DNA of 64,000 nucleotides from Hyalangium gracile (GTDB lineage Bacteria > Myxococcota > Myxococcia > Myxococcales > Myxococcaceae): contig NZ_JAHXBG010000027.1 in assembly GCF_020103725.1 (NCBI RefSeq), positions 1 through 64,000 on the forward strand, in the 5' to 3' direction. This document shows positions 9,147-18,112 of this stretch, piece by piece. The position numbers and the translations under genes were made by a program. The notes beneath the pieces were generated by a model that made no database searches, had not been told where the DNA came from, and saw only the letters and a program-made list of their open reading frames with translations. Each line of letters starts with the position of its first letter. The first letter of the stretch is position 1.

Positions 9147-10549
9147 CGTCCCGCCTCCTTCTTGCTGGCCGGCGCCGGGGGCTCCTCCGTGGGCAGCAGC
9201 ACGCCCACGGTGCGGTGGTCCGGGTTGAGGATGCGCTGCGCCACCTTGCGCAGCTGCTCGCGCGTCACCTGCTCATAGCGCGTAGGCACCTCGAAGAGCT
9301 GACGCCAGTCTCCCAGGAAGAGCTCGTACGTGCCCAGGTGGTAGGCGCGGGAGCTGTTGGTCTCCATGCCGCGCCAGAAGCTCGCCACGGTGATGTTCTT
9401 CGCCTTGCGCAGCTCCGCGTCGGTGACGCCCTGGGTGCGCACCTTCTCCAATTCCTCGCCGAGCAGCTTCTCCACGCGAGCCACGTCCACGCCGGGCGGC
9501 ATGTCCACGATGAACCACACCAGGGACGGATCGAAGGTGAGCGAGAACATCTGGGTGATGTGGATGGCCACCTGCTCCTCCTCCACCAACCGCCGGTGGA
9601 GCCGGGAGGACTCGCCCTCCGCGAGGATGTGCAGGAGCAGCTTCAGCGCCGGCAGGTCCGGATCCTTCGCGTCCATGCCGTGGTAGGCCACCTCGAGCAG
9701 CGGGGACTGCGCCGCGCGGCGGACGAGGACGCGCCGCTCGCCCTGCTGCTCGGGCTCCTTGGTGCGCACCGGCTCGGGCGGGGGCTGCGCGGGGATGGAG
9801 CCCAGGTGCTTCTCGGCGAGCGCGAAGATCTCCGCGGGCGTCACCGCGCCGGCCACCACCAGCGTGGCGTTGTTGGGGGCGTAGTAGGTCTGGAAGAAGC
9901 GCTGCAGGTCCTCCAGCCGCCAGGACTCGATGTCCGAGGGCCAGCCGATGACGGTGAACTGGTAGGGGTGCGCGACGAAGGCGGTGGCCTGCACCTGCTC
10001 GCTCAGCGCGCCCATGTTGTCGTTGTCCACCACCGAGCGCCGCTCCGAGTAGACGACGCCGCGCTCGCTCTCGATGCTCTTCGCATCGAACGACAGGTGG
10101 GCCAGCCGGTCCCCCTCCAGCTCGAAGATGGTCTCCAGCGCCGAGCGGGGGAACCAGTCCATGTAGATGGTGAGGTCCTCGGAGGTGCTGGCGTTGTTGC
10201 TGCCGCCGGCGGCCTCCATGACGACGTCGAACTGGCCCGGGCCGAACTTCTTCGCGCCGTTGAACATCATGTGCTCGAAGAAGTGAGACAGGCCGGTGAT
10301 GCCGGGGCGCTCGTTGCGGCTGCCGACGCGGAAGAAGTTGTAGAGGGAGACGTTGGGGATGTCCTGGTCCGGCCAGACGATGATCTTCAGCCCGTTCTTG
10401 AGCGTCCGCGTCTCGATACCCGCGCCGAGCCGCGCCGGCTCCGTCTTGCCGGGTGGGGTGGGCCCCGCCTTGCCTGGGCGGCCCTGCGCCCCGGCGCTCG
10501 AGCCCGCAAGGAGCGCGAGAGCCACGATGAACCACTGCTGACGGTGCAT
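9143..10549 (-). CDS. M16-family zinc peptidase, catalytic subunit
   Basis: A 468-aa exported peptidase (signal [21 protein letters not shown]). The inverted zinc motif HFFEH is at 89-93 within [13 protein letters not shown], and the distal zinc-ligand Glu is in RGVVYSER (about residue 169), the usual ~76-residue spacing. The C-terminal M16_C domain contains the substrate-binding region. These enzymes degrade small peptides or process precursors, probably in the periplasm. It is the first gene of a two-gene operon with the inactive partner. The ATG is preceded by GGGGGAG at good spacing. The substrate is unknown. Confidence 0.92.
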   Translation of the reverse strand: MHRQQWFIVALALLAGSSAGAQGRPGKAGPTPPGKTEPARLGAGIETRTLKNGLKIIVWPDQDIPNVSLYNFFRVGSRNERPGITGLSHFFEHMMFNGAKKFGPGQFDVVMEAAGGSNNASTSEDLTIYMDWFPRSALETIFELEGDRLAHLSFDAKSIESERGVVYSERRSVVDNDNMGALSEQVQATAFVAHPYQFTVIGWPSDIESWRLEDLQRFFQTYYAPNNATLVVAGAVTPAEIFALAEKHLGSIPAQPPPEPVRTKEPEQQGERRVLVRRAAQSPLLEVAYHGMDAKDPDLPALKLLLHILAEGESSRLHRRLVEEEQVAIHITQMFSLTFDPSLVWFIVDMPPGVDVARVEKLLGEELEKVRTQGVTDAELRKAKNITVASFWRGMETNSSRAYHLGTYELFLGDWRQLFEVPTRYEQVTREQLRKVAQRILNPDHRTVGVLLPTEEPPAPASKKEAGR

Positions 10550-10658
10550 CCACTCCCCCTTCGATGACGAACGGGCCCCAACTTGTGGGCCGCCGCCATA
10601 TTCCCAGGAGTCGAGCCCGAAGGCATGGCCTCTCGCGTCGGGTTCTTGGGAACCAGCC

Positions 10659-13600
10659 TCAAGGAGCGGGTGCGCCCTCTTGCTCGGGGGAGAAGCGAAG
10701 CAGGGCCATCAGCTGCTCGGGAGTGAGGGCGGTGGCTCCATCCACCTCGGAGAGCAGGCTCGAGGCCAGCTCTCGCTTCTCGGCGTGGAGCGCGACGATG
10801 GCCTCCTCGATCGTCCCCTGCGACACGAGCCGTGACACCGTGACGGGCCGCGTCTGCCCGATGCGGTGGGCGCGGTCCGTGGCTTGGTCCTCCACGGCCG
10901 GGTTCCACCACGGGTCCAGGTGGATGACGTGGTCGGCCGCGGTGAGGTTCAGGCCCGTGCCTCCCGCCTTGAGCGAGATGAGGAAGACATCGCCCTCGCC
11001 GCGCTGGAACGCCTCCACGCGCGCCTGTCGCTCGGCCGCGGGGGTCTGCCCATCCAGGTATTGGAGGGAGAAGCCGCGGGCCTCGAGAGCCTCTCGCGTC
11101 AGGCCGAGGAGCTGGACGAACTGGCTGAAGATGAGCGCCCTGCCCCCCTCGGCTCGCAGCTCCTCCACGCGCTCCAGCAGGCGCTCCAGCTTGGAGGACG
11201 GCAGCGTCGAGTCCGGATCTCCCAGGCGAGGATGGCACGCCAGCTGCCGCAGCCGGGTGAGGGCCGCGAGCAGCTCGAAGCGCTGGCCTTCGCTCGCGCT
11301 GTCGCCCACGCGGGCCAGCGCCGCGACCCGAACCTTCTCGTACAGCCTGCGCTCCTCCTCGGAGAGGACGACGGGCACGAGCGTCTCGATGCGCGGGGGC
11401 AGCTCGCGCGCCACCTCGGCCTTGGTGCGGCGCAGGAGGAAGGGGCGCAGCACCCGGGTGAGCGCGGCACGCGCCACCGGATCCCTCTCACGCTCGATGG
11501 GCTCGGCGAAGCGCTTGCGGAAGGACTGGCGGCTGCCGAGCAGGCCGGGGAAGACGATGCGGAACAGGCTCCAGAGCTCCGAGAGGCGGTTCTCCACGGG
11601 AGTGCCCGAGAGCGCCACGCGAGCCTCGGCCTGGATGGCCCGGAGCGCCCGCGCGCGAGCCGTGTCCGGGTTCTTCGCGGCCTGGGCCTCGTCCACGACG
11701 AGGGTGGCGAAGGAGACGCCCGCGAGCCGCTCCTCGTCCCGAACGAGCAGGGCATAGCTGATCAGCAGCACGTCCCCGGCCTTGAGCCCCGCGAGCAGCC
11801 GCTCCCGATCGGCCTCGCGGTAGGACTTCACTCGCAGCGAGGGAGCGAAGCGGGCGGCCTCGAGCGCCCAGTTGAAGCAGACGGAGGTGGGAGCCACCAC
11901 GAGCGCCGGCCCCATCCTCGCGCGGTGCAGCAGCAGCGCGAGCGTCTGCAGCGTCTTGCCCAGTCCCATGTCGTCGGCGAGGCACCCGCCTCCGCCCCAC
12001 TCGGTGAGCCGCGCCATCCACTGGAAGCCCAGGCGCTGGTAGTCGCGCAGCTCGGCTTTGAGGCCGGCGGGGATGGGAATGTCGCGCGCCTGGGCCTTGC
12101 GGATGCGGGAGGCGAGGCGGCGCCAGTCCGGCGGGGCCTGCACCTCCACCCCGGCCTCGGAGAGCGCATCCAGCACGGGCGCCGCGGCCTGGCTGACCTC
12201 CAGCCCCTCGCGGCTGGGGTGCGCCAGGTCCGCGAGCGGAGTGAGCCGCTCGCGCAGGGCCTCCGTGAGCCGCAGCCAGCGCCCCTTGCTCAGGCGGACG
12301 AAGCGTCGGCGGCCACGCAGGGCCTCGAGGAGGGTGGTCAGCTCCACCTGCTCCCCGTCCACCTCCACGCCGCCCTCGATACCGAACCAGTCCCGCTGGC
12401 GACGCACCTCCACCCTGAGGCCGCGAGCGTCCGGCGCCTGGAGCACCCTCCAGGGGTGCTCCTCCCACTCCACGCGTAGGCTCGCGCCTGCCTGTGGCTC
12501 CAACCGCTCCAGGAAGTCGAGGGCGGCCTCTGGCTCCTCCAGGATGAAGTGTCCCGAGGCGTCCATCGCCAGCAGGCCCAACCGCTCGCGGAGGGCCAGG
12601 GCCTCGGCGCGCTCGGCCTCCAGGTCGCGCTGGGCCACCACGCGCTCTCCACCGCGCAGACCCCGCACCCGAGGGCTCCCCTCCCCTGGCGCCATGGGTG
12701 GAGCCTCGGGCAGCGGGCGCACGAGGAGCGCCCCCTCCAGGCCCTCCTCCCTCGCGGGGCGAAGGCGCAGCAGGAAGCCGGGCTCGGCGGAAACGGGGCG
12801 AGCCTCCAGGGACTCCGGCAGGGAGATGGGATAGGCGGCCTCCAGGCTCGCCAGGTTGCGCACCAGGGCCGGGCGGACGGCCTCCGGCAGCCGTGTCCCA
12901 TACTCGCGCAGCGTGGCGAGCACGGTGCGCGCGCTGGAAGGAACGGTGACCAGGGACAGCCGGGGCAGCGCCGGTTCGAACAGCAGCCAAGGCAGCGGCG
13001 CGTCGACGCCCGAGGGAGGTGGCTGGAGCGCTGCTGGACGAAAGGGGACGCCCTCGATGGCGGGGTGGACCGAGAGGCCACCGTCGAGCTCGGTGAAGGC
13101 GAAGCCGAGCGGCGCCTCGCGCACCTGGAGCGGGGCATCCGGCCGGGAAGCGGCGAACAGGCGCGGGCTGTGCGCCAGCAGTCTCAACGTCCGCAGCAGC
13201 AGGAAGTACCCATCACTGGCGAGCGAATGGCGGGAGGCGAACTCGCACAGCTCGAAGGCCTCGAGCTCTCGCGGGTCCGCGAGCAGGGCACGCACTTCTT
13301 CCCGGTCCCGCCAGCTCGCGGGCGTGCCCTTGGACAGGCCGCCCTTCTTCAGCGGCCGATGGAGGTAGAGGCGCAGCTTGAGGGCCCGGGTGTCGAGCCC
13401 CTCCAGGCGGAAGGTGACGCGCGCCTCGCTGGCGGCCGGCGCCTGGGTGACCTTCTCGAAGGCGCCGAGGATCTCCCGCGCGGGCACGTCGAAGAGCAGC
13501 TCCGCGAGCCGCGCGTTGAACCGCGCCTGCAGGGGCTCTTCGAGCATGTCGAGCAGCGTGTCGAGCGCGGAGAGGGCATGAACGCAGCGAGCCTCTCCCT

Positions 13601-14579
13601 GCAAGGTGCACCAGCAGGACAGGGCCTGCTGGCCGTCGAGCAGGGCGCGCGGGTCCACGGACACGCGCATCCGCAGCAGGCCACTCCAGGGGGCGGGCAC
13701 CTTGGCGGGGTGAGAAGGGCCTCCCGGCTCCTCGACGAAGAGCAGGAGGGGACGCTCCTGGAGGGAGACATCGGGCCTGCCCGGGAGGAGCCGAGGCACG
13801 GCCTGCTCTCGCACGCGGGCCCGGGCCCGCTCGAGGGCCTCCTTCCAGGGCAGCAGGCGCGCCTCCAGCGGAGCGGGGCGCGGCGTCATGGCCCGCTCCT
13901 GCTCGAGCGCGAGCCCGTGGCGGACGCGCTCGGCCTCGGCGCCGAGCCAGGTCCACACCGCCTCGCGCAGCAGGGCCTGGGTGGTGGCGCCCTGGACGTG
14001 GCGACGCAGCTCGAGCGACCCGTCCAGCGCACTCGTGACGGGCAGGTGCTCCAGGCCATAGAGCCCGGGCGTCTCGCGGAAACTCTTGGCGAGGAACGGC
14101 TCGACGACGACCAGGGGCATGCGCCGGGCGTAGGTGAGGTGGTGCGCCTCCAGCCACGCCTGAAGCTCCTGGGGCCCCCGAGGCCGCTCGGTGCTGGGAG
14201 GAGGCAGGGCCCGGTCGGAGACGACGGCCCCCGACTGGAGGTAGGCCAGGCCGAGCGCGACGATGTGCTTGCAGAACCCCTGGCTGTTGAAGGTGGGGCA
14301 CTGGCACTCACAGAACAAGCCCTCCGCGTCGGTGGAGATGACGACGGAGTAGGGCTGGCCGTGGCGATTGAGCACCTGACCGTGGAGGGAATCGGGCAGC
14401 GCCTCGAACGAGGCGACGCGCCCCCGGGCCATGCACGACTGTCCCTGCTTGAAGAGCCGAGGCCCCGCGGTCTCGGACAACGACTCCGAGGTGAGCCACC
14501 GCCGCAGGGGAGCCACGGCCTCCGGGGAGGGGGTGCGAGAGACGGACTGGGATGGGGATTCAACCTGTTGGCTGGCCAT
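10659..14579 (-). CDS. SWIM zinc-finger SNF2/Rad54-family helicase
   Basis: About 1,306 aa. The N-terminal ~120 residues contain a SWIM zinc finger (CECQCPTFNSQGFCKHIVAL). A long family-specific middle follows, then the SNF2 ATPase core: LADDMGLGKTLQTLALL (motif I), VVDEAQAAKN (motif II, DEAQ rather than DEAH), LSGTPVENR (motif III) and a helicase C-terminal half with SLKAGGTGLNLTAADHVIHL and DRAHRIGQTRPV. The family remodels nucleoprotein complexes by ATP-driven translocation on duplex DNA. The ATG at 14579 is given as start; an in-frame GTG at 14639 would add 20 residues and overlap the upstream gene by 22 bases. Neither has a good ribosome-binding site. It probably forms an operon with the gene at 14618-15208. 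Confidence 0.92.
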   Translation of the reverse strand: MASQQVESPSQSVSRTPSPEAVAPLRRWLTSESLSETAGPRLFKQGQSCMARGRVASFEALPDSLHGQVLNRHGQPYSVVISTDAEGLFCECQCPTFNSQGFCKHIVALGLAYLQSGAVVSDRALPPPSTERPRGPQELQAWLEAHHLTYARRMPLVVVEPFLAKSFRETPGLYGLEHLPVTSALDGSLELRRHVQGATTQALLREAVWTWLGAEAERVRHGLALEQERAMTPRPAPLEARLLPWKEALERARARVREQAVPRLLPGRPDVSLQERPLLLFVEEPGGPSHPAKVPAPWSGLLRMRVSVDPRALLDGQQALSCWCTLQGEARCVHALSALDTLLDMLEEPLQARFNARLAELLFDVPAREILGAFEKVTQAPAASEARVTFRLEGLDTRALKLRLYLHRPLKKGGLSKGTPASWRDREEVRALLADPRELEAFELCEFASRHSLASDGYFLLLRTLRLLAHSPRLFAASRPDAPLQVREAPLGFAFTELDGGLSVHPAIEGVPFRPAALQPPPSGVDAPLPWLLFEPALPRLSLVTVPSSARTVLATLREYGTRLPEAVRPALVRNLASLEAAYPISLPESLEARPVSAEPGFLLRLRPAREEGLEGALLVRPLPEAPPMAPGEGSPRVRGLRGGERVVAQRDLEAERAEALALRERLGLLAMDASGHFILEEPEAALDFLERLEPQAGASLRVEWEEHPWRVLQAPDARGLRVEVRRQRDWFGIEGGVEVDGEQVELTTLLEALRGRRRFVRLSKGRWLRLTEALRERLTPLADLAHPSREGLEVSQAAAPVLDALSEAGVEVQAPPDWRRLASRIRKAQARDIPIPAGLKAELRDYQRLGFQWMARLTEWGGGGCLADDMGLGKTLQTLALLLHRARMGPALVVAPTSVCFNWALEAARFAPSLRVKSYREADRERLLAGLKAGDVLLISYALLVRDEERLAGVSFATLVVDEAQAAKNPDTARARALRAIQAEARVALSGTPVENRLSELWSLFRIVFPGLLGSRQSFRKRFAEPIERERDPVARAALTRVLRPFLLRRTKAEVARELPPRIETLVPVVLSEEERRLYEKVRVAALARVGDSASEGQRFELLAALTRLRQLACHPRLGDPDSTLPSSKLERLLERVEELRAEGGRALIFSQFVQLLGLTREALEARGFSLQYLDGQTPAAERQARVEAFQRGEGDVFLISLKAGGTGLNLTAADHVIHLDPWWNPAVEDQATDRAHRIGQTRPVTVSRLVSQGTIEEAIVALHAEKRELASSLLSEVDGATALTPEQLMALLRFSPEQEGAPAP

Positions 14580-14617
14580 ACGTTCAAAGCGGGCGGTGGA
14601 GTCCAGGAGCAGGAGGT

Positions 14618-15208
14618 TCAGGAGGCGCGTTCCGGCCACCCGGCGGACGGCTGGCGGGCCGAGGGGAAGAACTCCTGAAGCACGAAGCGGTGGTAGTTGG
14701 TGCTGTCGAGCCGGGTGGCGAAGGTCTGCGCCGAGACGCGCAGCCGGTCGGCCACGGCCTCGAACTCATTGCGGCTCACGTCGCGCAGGGAGAGGTAGAG
14801 CCGGGAAGCGGCCCGCAGGTAGGAGAACAGGGGGTTGGGATCGACGCCGTCGGGGCGGCGGCGCAGGGAGCGGTAGAGGCGGTGGAACTCCCGGTCTCGC
14901 TCGGGTCGGCCGGTGGCGTCGCAGTACTCGGCGGCGGTGGCCTCTGTGAGGATGAAGAAGGGCTCGTATTCCGGCGGAGGGGCGCGGGAGAGGTCCGGGG
15001 CGACGGCCGAGCCCGTCCAGAGCTCGGAGATGGACAGGAGGGGGAGCCAGAGCACACGGTCCAGCTCGTCCATGACGGGGACGGGCAGGTCATGGTCGAG
15101 GGAGACGATGCGGCCGTGCTCGCCGAGCACGGGAGGCACCCGGAGGAGCTCCGGGTGAGTGGGGTCGATGCCTGCCTTCTCGAGGGCCGTGATTGCATTC
15201 AGGTCCAT
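14618..15208 (-). CDS. hypothetical protein upstream of the SNF2 helicase
   Basis: A 196-aa soluble protein I do not recognise. It has no signal peptide or membrane segment. A Pro-rich central part (residues ~70-85) separates an N-terminal domain from a helical C-terminal half (FHRLYRSLRRRPDGVDPNPL onward). The ATG at 15208 is preferred over a TTG 12 bases upstream because GGGGAAGG sits just before it. It precedes the SWIM/SNF2 helicase on the same strand, nearly touching it, so it may be a helicase accessory protein; this is inferred from position only. Confidence 0.7.
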   Translation of the reverse strand: MDLNAITALEKAGIDPTHPELLRVPPVLGEHGRIVSLDHDLPVPVMDELDRVLWLPLLSISELWTGSAVAPDLSRAPPPEYEPFFILTEATAAEYCDATGRPERDREFHRLYRSLRRRPDGVDPNPLFSYLRAASRLYLSLRDVSRNEFEAVADRLRVSAQTFATRLDSTNYHRFVLQEFFPSARQPSAGWPERAS

Positions 15209-15349
15209 GACCTTCCCCAATGGGTTGTGTCGGTTGCATCCAACCTAATACCTCGGGTGGCCCGTTGCCAGCACCTGCATGAGGTACAGGCAGGCGGAGG
15301 GGGCCGGTTCGGGGCTTGGGGAGGGTGGGCGCTGGGTTAGGGTGCCGGT

Positions 15350-16338
15350 GTGTCATCCCCCTTCCTGGCGATTCCCGAGTCCGAGTGGGTGGCGTCCAAC
15401 GCGCTGGCCTTCGCCGTCCGGGACCGCTACCCGGTGAGTCCGGGGCACACGCTGGTCATTCCGCGCCGTGTGGTGACCACATGGTTCGAGGCGACAGCCG
15501 AGGAGCAGCGGGCCCTGTTCGCGCTGAGCGCGTCGTCCGAGAGAAGGACCGTTGGGTGCTGCGCTCGGACAACCCTGCTCGGCCCTCGTTCGAGGTCGCG
15601 GAGGATGTGGTCCCCATCGCACTCCTCGTTGAGGTCATCCACCCAGAGCAACTGGGGCCTGAGCGGGGAGCCCAGCTCACGGACGAGCAGGCCATGGAGG
15701 CCTTCGGGCTAGAGGGGCCGCCAAAGACGGGGCGCCGCGGCGGACACCTGTTTCTCTGCATCACGAAGAAGGGAGTCCTGACGGAGCCCGACCGGCTCGA
15801 CCTGCGCATCGCGGAGCGGCGGCCAGCGGAGACGGCCTTCGTCCTCACGAGGACGGCACCGCGAGGCTCGTGGCAATACTGGGGGGTGGCACGCTGGCAA
15901 GACGATGAGGACCGCTGGGCGCTCGATGAGCCAGTGGATCACGCGACCTGGCGCGCGCTGGGCCACGGGCGCACCAGCTCGCGCAGCCTGCCGCCCGAAG
16001 CCACTGCCCGAGCCGAGGCCTGGGTCGAGCAGCTTCTCCGCACCCATCCTCCGGGGACGCTCCTCGCGCGGGATGGTGAGCGCTGCCGCATCGTGGGCAG
16101 GTCGCCACAAGGAGGCGTGCGCATCGATGGAGGCCCGAAAGGCTTCAAGGAGCGGACGGTCAGCCTGGCGGACCTCGCCTGGGCCTTGCTGGCTCGAGAT
16201 GACACGCGGAAGACAGGCGGCCTGTTGGATGAGGCGCGAGTGAACCGGCTCCGCTATCTCGAAGGTACGCCCAAGGAGTCGACGCGGTGGATCGACACTG
16301 GCTGGGCGCTGTTCCTCCTCACTGCGACAGGTTCTTGA
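15350..16338 (+). pseudogene. internal-deletion remnant: HIT N-terminus joined out of frame to an S24-like C-terminus
   Basis: From the GTG at 15350 about 60 residues read as a classic HIT-family start (ALAFAVRDRYPVSPGHTLVI, then TWFEATAEEQRALFAL). The similarity ends near 15535, before the catalytic HxHxH motif. A different frame then gives about 265 residues with ERVVREKDRWVLRSDNPARP, resembling the end of an S24/LexA-type domain, followed by RGGHLFL and PAETAFVLTR. From memory, large proteins exist with a HIT start, a PLD-like nuclease and helicase middle, and an S24-like plus C-terminal region. The simplest reading is that the middle was deleted and the join is frameshifted. The alternative is two unrelated fragments. 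The C-terminal frame is still open for ~265 codons, suggesting recent decay. Confidence 0.6.
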
Positions 16339-16444
16339 ATGGGGCGCGGTAGGCTGCTGTACGAACCGCAAGCTCCAACTCATCTCATGACATTGGGGTC
16401 CGCTGAGCATCCCCACCGTCAAGCGCGACCCAAGCACCCTGCGG

Positions 16445-16479
16445 AAAAAAGAAGGGCGCCGGACCGGAGTCCAGCGCCC
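16445..16479 (-). terminator. rho-independent terminator of tRNA-Phe
   Basis: Reading the minus strand, the GGGCGC...GCGCCC stem (16479-16454) continues through the inner TGGAC/GGTCC segment to a tiny loop, about 11-12 pairs, and is followed by TTCTTTTTT (16453-16445). It lies 20 bases beyond the tRNA 3' end and is the clearest intrinsic terminator in the window. Confidence 0.88.
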
Positions 16480-16498
16480 TCGAACCTTTCAAATTCTG

Positions 16499-16571
16499 TG
16501 CCCAGGGGCGGAATCGAACCACCGACACGGGGATTTTCAGTCCCCTGCTCTACCAACTGAGCTACCTGGGC
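16499..16571 (-). tRNA. tRNA-Phe (anticodon GAA)
   Basis: A 73-base cloverleaf on the minus strand. Acceptor stem GCCCAGG/CCTGGGC is perfect, the D arm contains GCTCAGTTGGTAGAGC, the anticodon stem is GGGGA/TCCCC with loop CTGAAAA (anticodon GAA at 16538-16536), and the T arm contains GGTTCGATTCC. The discriminator base is A. The 3' CCA is not encoded. It has its own promoter (16596-16624) and terminator (16445-16479), so it is a single-gene transcription unit. Confidence 0.97.
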
Positions 16572-16595
16572 GGGTGCCGCTGCGAAAGCAGCGCC

Positions 16596-16624
16596 GATTT
16601 ACGGGGACTCCCCTCCCACGTCAA
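16596..16624 (-). promoter_or_regulatory. sigma-70-type promoter of tRNA-Phe
   Basis: On the minus strand TTGACG (16624-16619) and TAAATC (16601-16596) are separated by 17 bases. Transcription would start about 15-20 bases before the mature tRNA 5' end at 16571, a normal distance for a processed tRNA leader. Confidence 0.7.
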
Positions 16625-16788
16625 GCGTGTTGTGAGCATCTTGTCCCCCTCCCGCTCGCCCGCTCGGCTGCTCCCCTACCGCCACAGCGTTCCACTCTCG
16701 TGTGCCCAAAAATCGTCTTGGGGGGTCCTCTGGACAGAACCCTTCGATTTTTTCGTGATTTTCCCAAGGCTGCCCTTCTGAGGTTCCC

Positions 16789-17682
16789 GTGAGCTGGCTC
16801 AACTATCACCACCTCCTCTATTTCTGGACCGTTGCCCGCGCCGGCACCATCGCCAAGGCGGGTGAGGAGCTCCATCTCGCCCAGCCCACCATCAGCAGCC
16901 AGATCAAGCTCCTCGAGGAGTCCCTCGGCCACAAGCTCTTCGAGCGCCAGGGCCGCAAGCTCGTCCTCACCGACGTGGGCCGCACCGTCATGCGCTACGC
17001 CGACGAAATCTTCCGCCTCGGCAACGAGCTGAAGAACGTCGTCGGCGGTCTGCCCTCCGGCCAGCAGCTGCGCCTCCAGGTCGGCGTCGCCGATGTCGTC
17101 CCCAAGGCCGTCGCCGAGCGCCTCCTCCAGCCCGCTCTCGATGTCGGCCCCCTGCGCCTCGTCTGCCGCGAGGGCCCGCTGCCCCAGCTGCTCGCCTCGC
17201 TCGCCCTCCATGAGCTGGACGTCGTCATCGCCGACGCCCCGGGCTCCGAGCCCGTCAGCGTCCGCTCCTTCAACCACCTGCTCGGCAAGTGTGGCGTCTC
17301 CTTCTTCGCCGCGAACTCCCACTCGCACCTGAAGAAGGACTTCCCCAACTCCCTGGACGGCGCGCCCATGCTCATGCCCACCGAGTCCAGCTCCGTGCGC
17401 CACGCCCTGGACGTCTGGTTCGACACCCATGGCGTCCACCCCACCGTCGTCGGCGACTTCGACGACAGCGCCCTCCTCGAGGCATTCGGTCAGCGCGGGC
17501 TCGGCGTCTTCGCCATGCCCTCCGTCATCGAGGACGAGGTGGCCCGCCAGCTCGACGTCTCCATCATCGGCCGCACCCACGAGGTGGAGAACTGCTTCTA
17601 CGCCATCACCGTGGAGCGGCGCCTGCGCCACCCCGCCGTCGTCGCCATCGCCGAGGCGGCTCGCGCCAACATCTTTCAGTAG
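16789..17682 (+). CDS. nhaR: LysR-family regulator, NhaR-like
   Basis: A 297-aa LysR-type transcriptional regulator. The N-terminal winged helix-turn-helix (residues ~3-62) opens with WLNYHHLLYFWTVARAGTI, which together with AGEELHLAQPTISSQIK is characteristic of the NhaR subgroup that activates Na+/H+ antiporter genes in enterobacteria. The C-terminal ~200 residues are the periplasmic-binding-protein-like effector domain. The start is GTG, set by the conserved N-terminus. No antiporter gene is adjacent, so the target is unknown here and the function is inferred from family likeness. Confidence 0.87.
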   Translation: MSWLNYHHLLYFWTVARAGTIAKAGEELHLAQPTISSQIKLLEESLGHKLFERQGRKLVLTDVGRTVMRYADEIFRLGNELKNVVGGLPSGQQLRLQVGVADVVPKAVAERLLQPALDVGPLRLVCREGPLPQLLASLALHELDVVIADAPGSEPVSVRSFNHLLGKCGVSFFAANSHSHLKKDFPNSLDGAPMLMPTESSSVRHALDVWFDTHGVHPTVVGDFDDSALLEAFGQRGLGVFAMPSVIEDEVARQLDVSIIGRTHEVENCFYAITVERRLRHPAVVAIAEAARANIFQ

Positions 17683-17709
17683 GAAGTGAGGGCCCTCCCG
17701 GCCTCGGGC

Positions 17710-17910
17710 CTATCCCGGCGTCCCGGCGTCTCCCGCCATGGGCGCGGTGATGGGGCCCGCGGGCCCGGGGGGCTCCGCCGGCACGTTCTGCACAGGCTCC
17801 GGGCCCACCTGATCGATGGGCACCTGGTTCTCCGTCCCTGGCGGCTGCGTGGTACGGCAGGCAATGGCAACGGCTGCCAGGACAGCGGCGATGAGCACGG
17901 CGCGACGCAT
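17710..17910 (-). CDS. small Pro-rich lipoprotein
   Basis: A 66-aa predicted lipoprotein: MRRAVLIAAVLAAVAIAC, with the lipidated Cys at residue 18, followed by a short, Pro/Gly-rich, presumably disordered tail ending in AGDAGTPG. The start is placed at the ATG at 17910, which follows a strong GGGAGGC, rather than at upstream in-frame codons that would bury the signal peptide. No family recognised. It is divergent from the glycosyltransferase gene at 18113. The size and composition suggest a cell-envelope anchor or spacer, but no function can be given. Confidence 0.7.
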   Translation of the reverse strand: MRRAVLIAAVLAAVAIACRTTQPPGTENQVPIDQVGPEPVQNVPAEPPGPAGPITAPMAGDAGTPG

Positions 17911-18112
17911 GGGGCCTCCCTGAGGATTCCCGACCCTAGGTAGCGCTCCCCTGCATGGCAACGCGCCGCGCGAGCTTTCGTTCGGCATTGGATGAGCGTG
18001 CGTCCCGGCGGGCCTCCGTGCCCCGGCCCCCCATCCCGGCTTCCCGCCCTGCTCAGCTGAAGCTGGACCCCGACGTGGCCACGTTCTCCAGGATACCACC
18101 CCGGAGAGCCCG

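Noticed and set aside
15232-15245. GGTTGCATCCAACC partial palindrome between the divergent genes as an operator
   Set aside because: Five-base arms only, no partner sites; could be chance.
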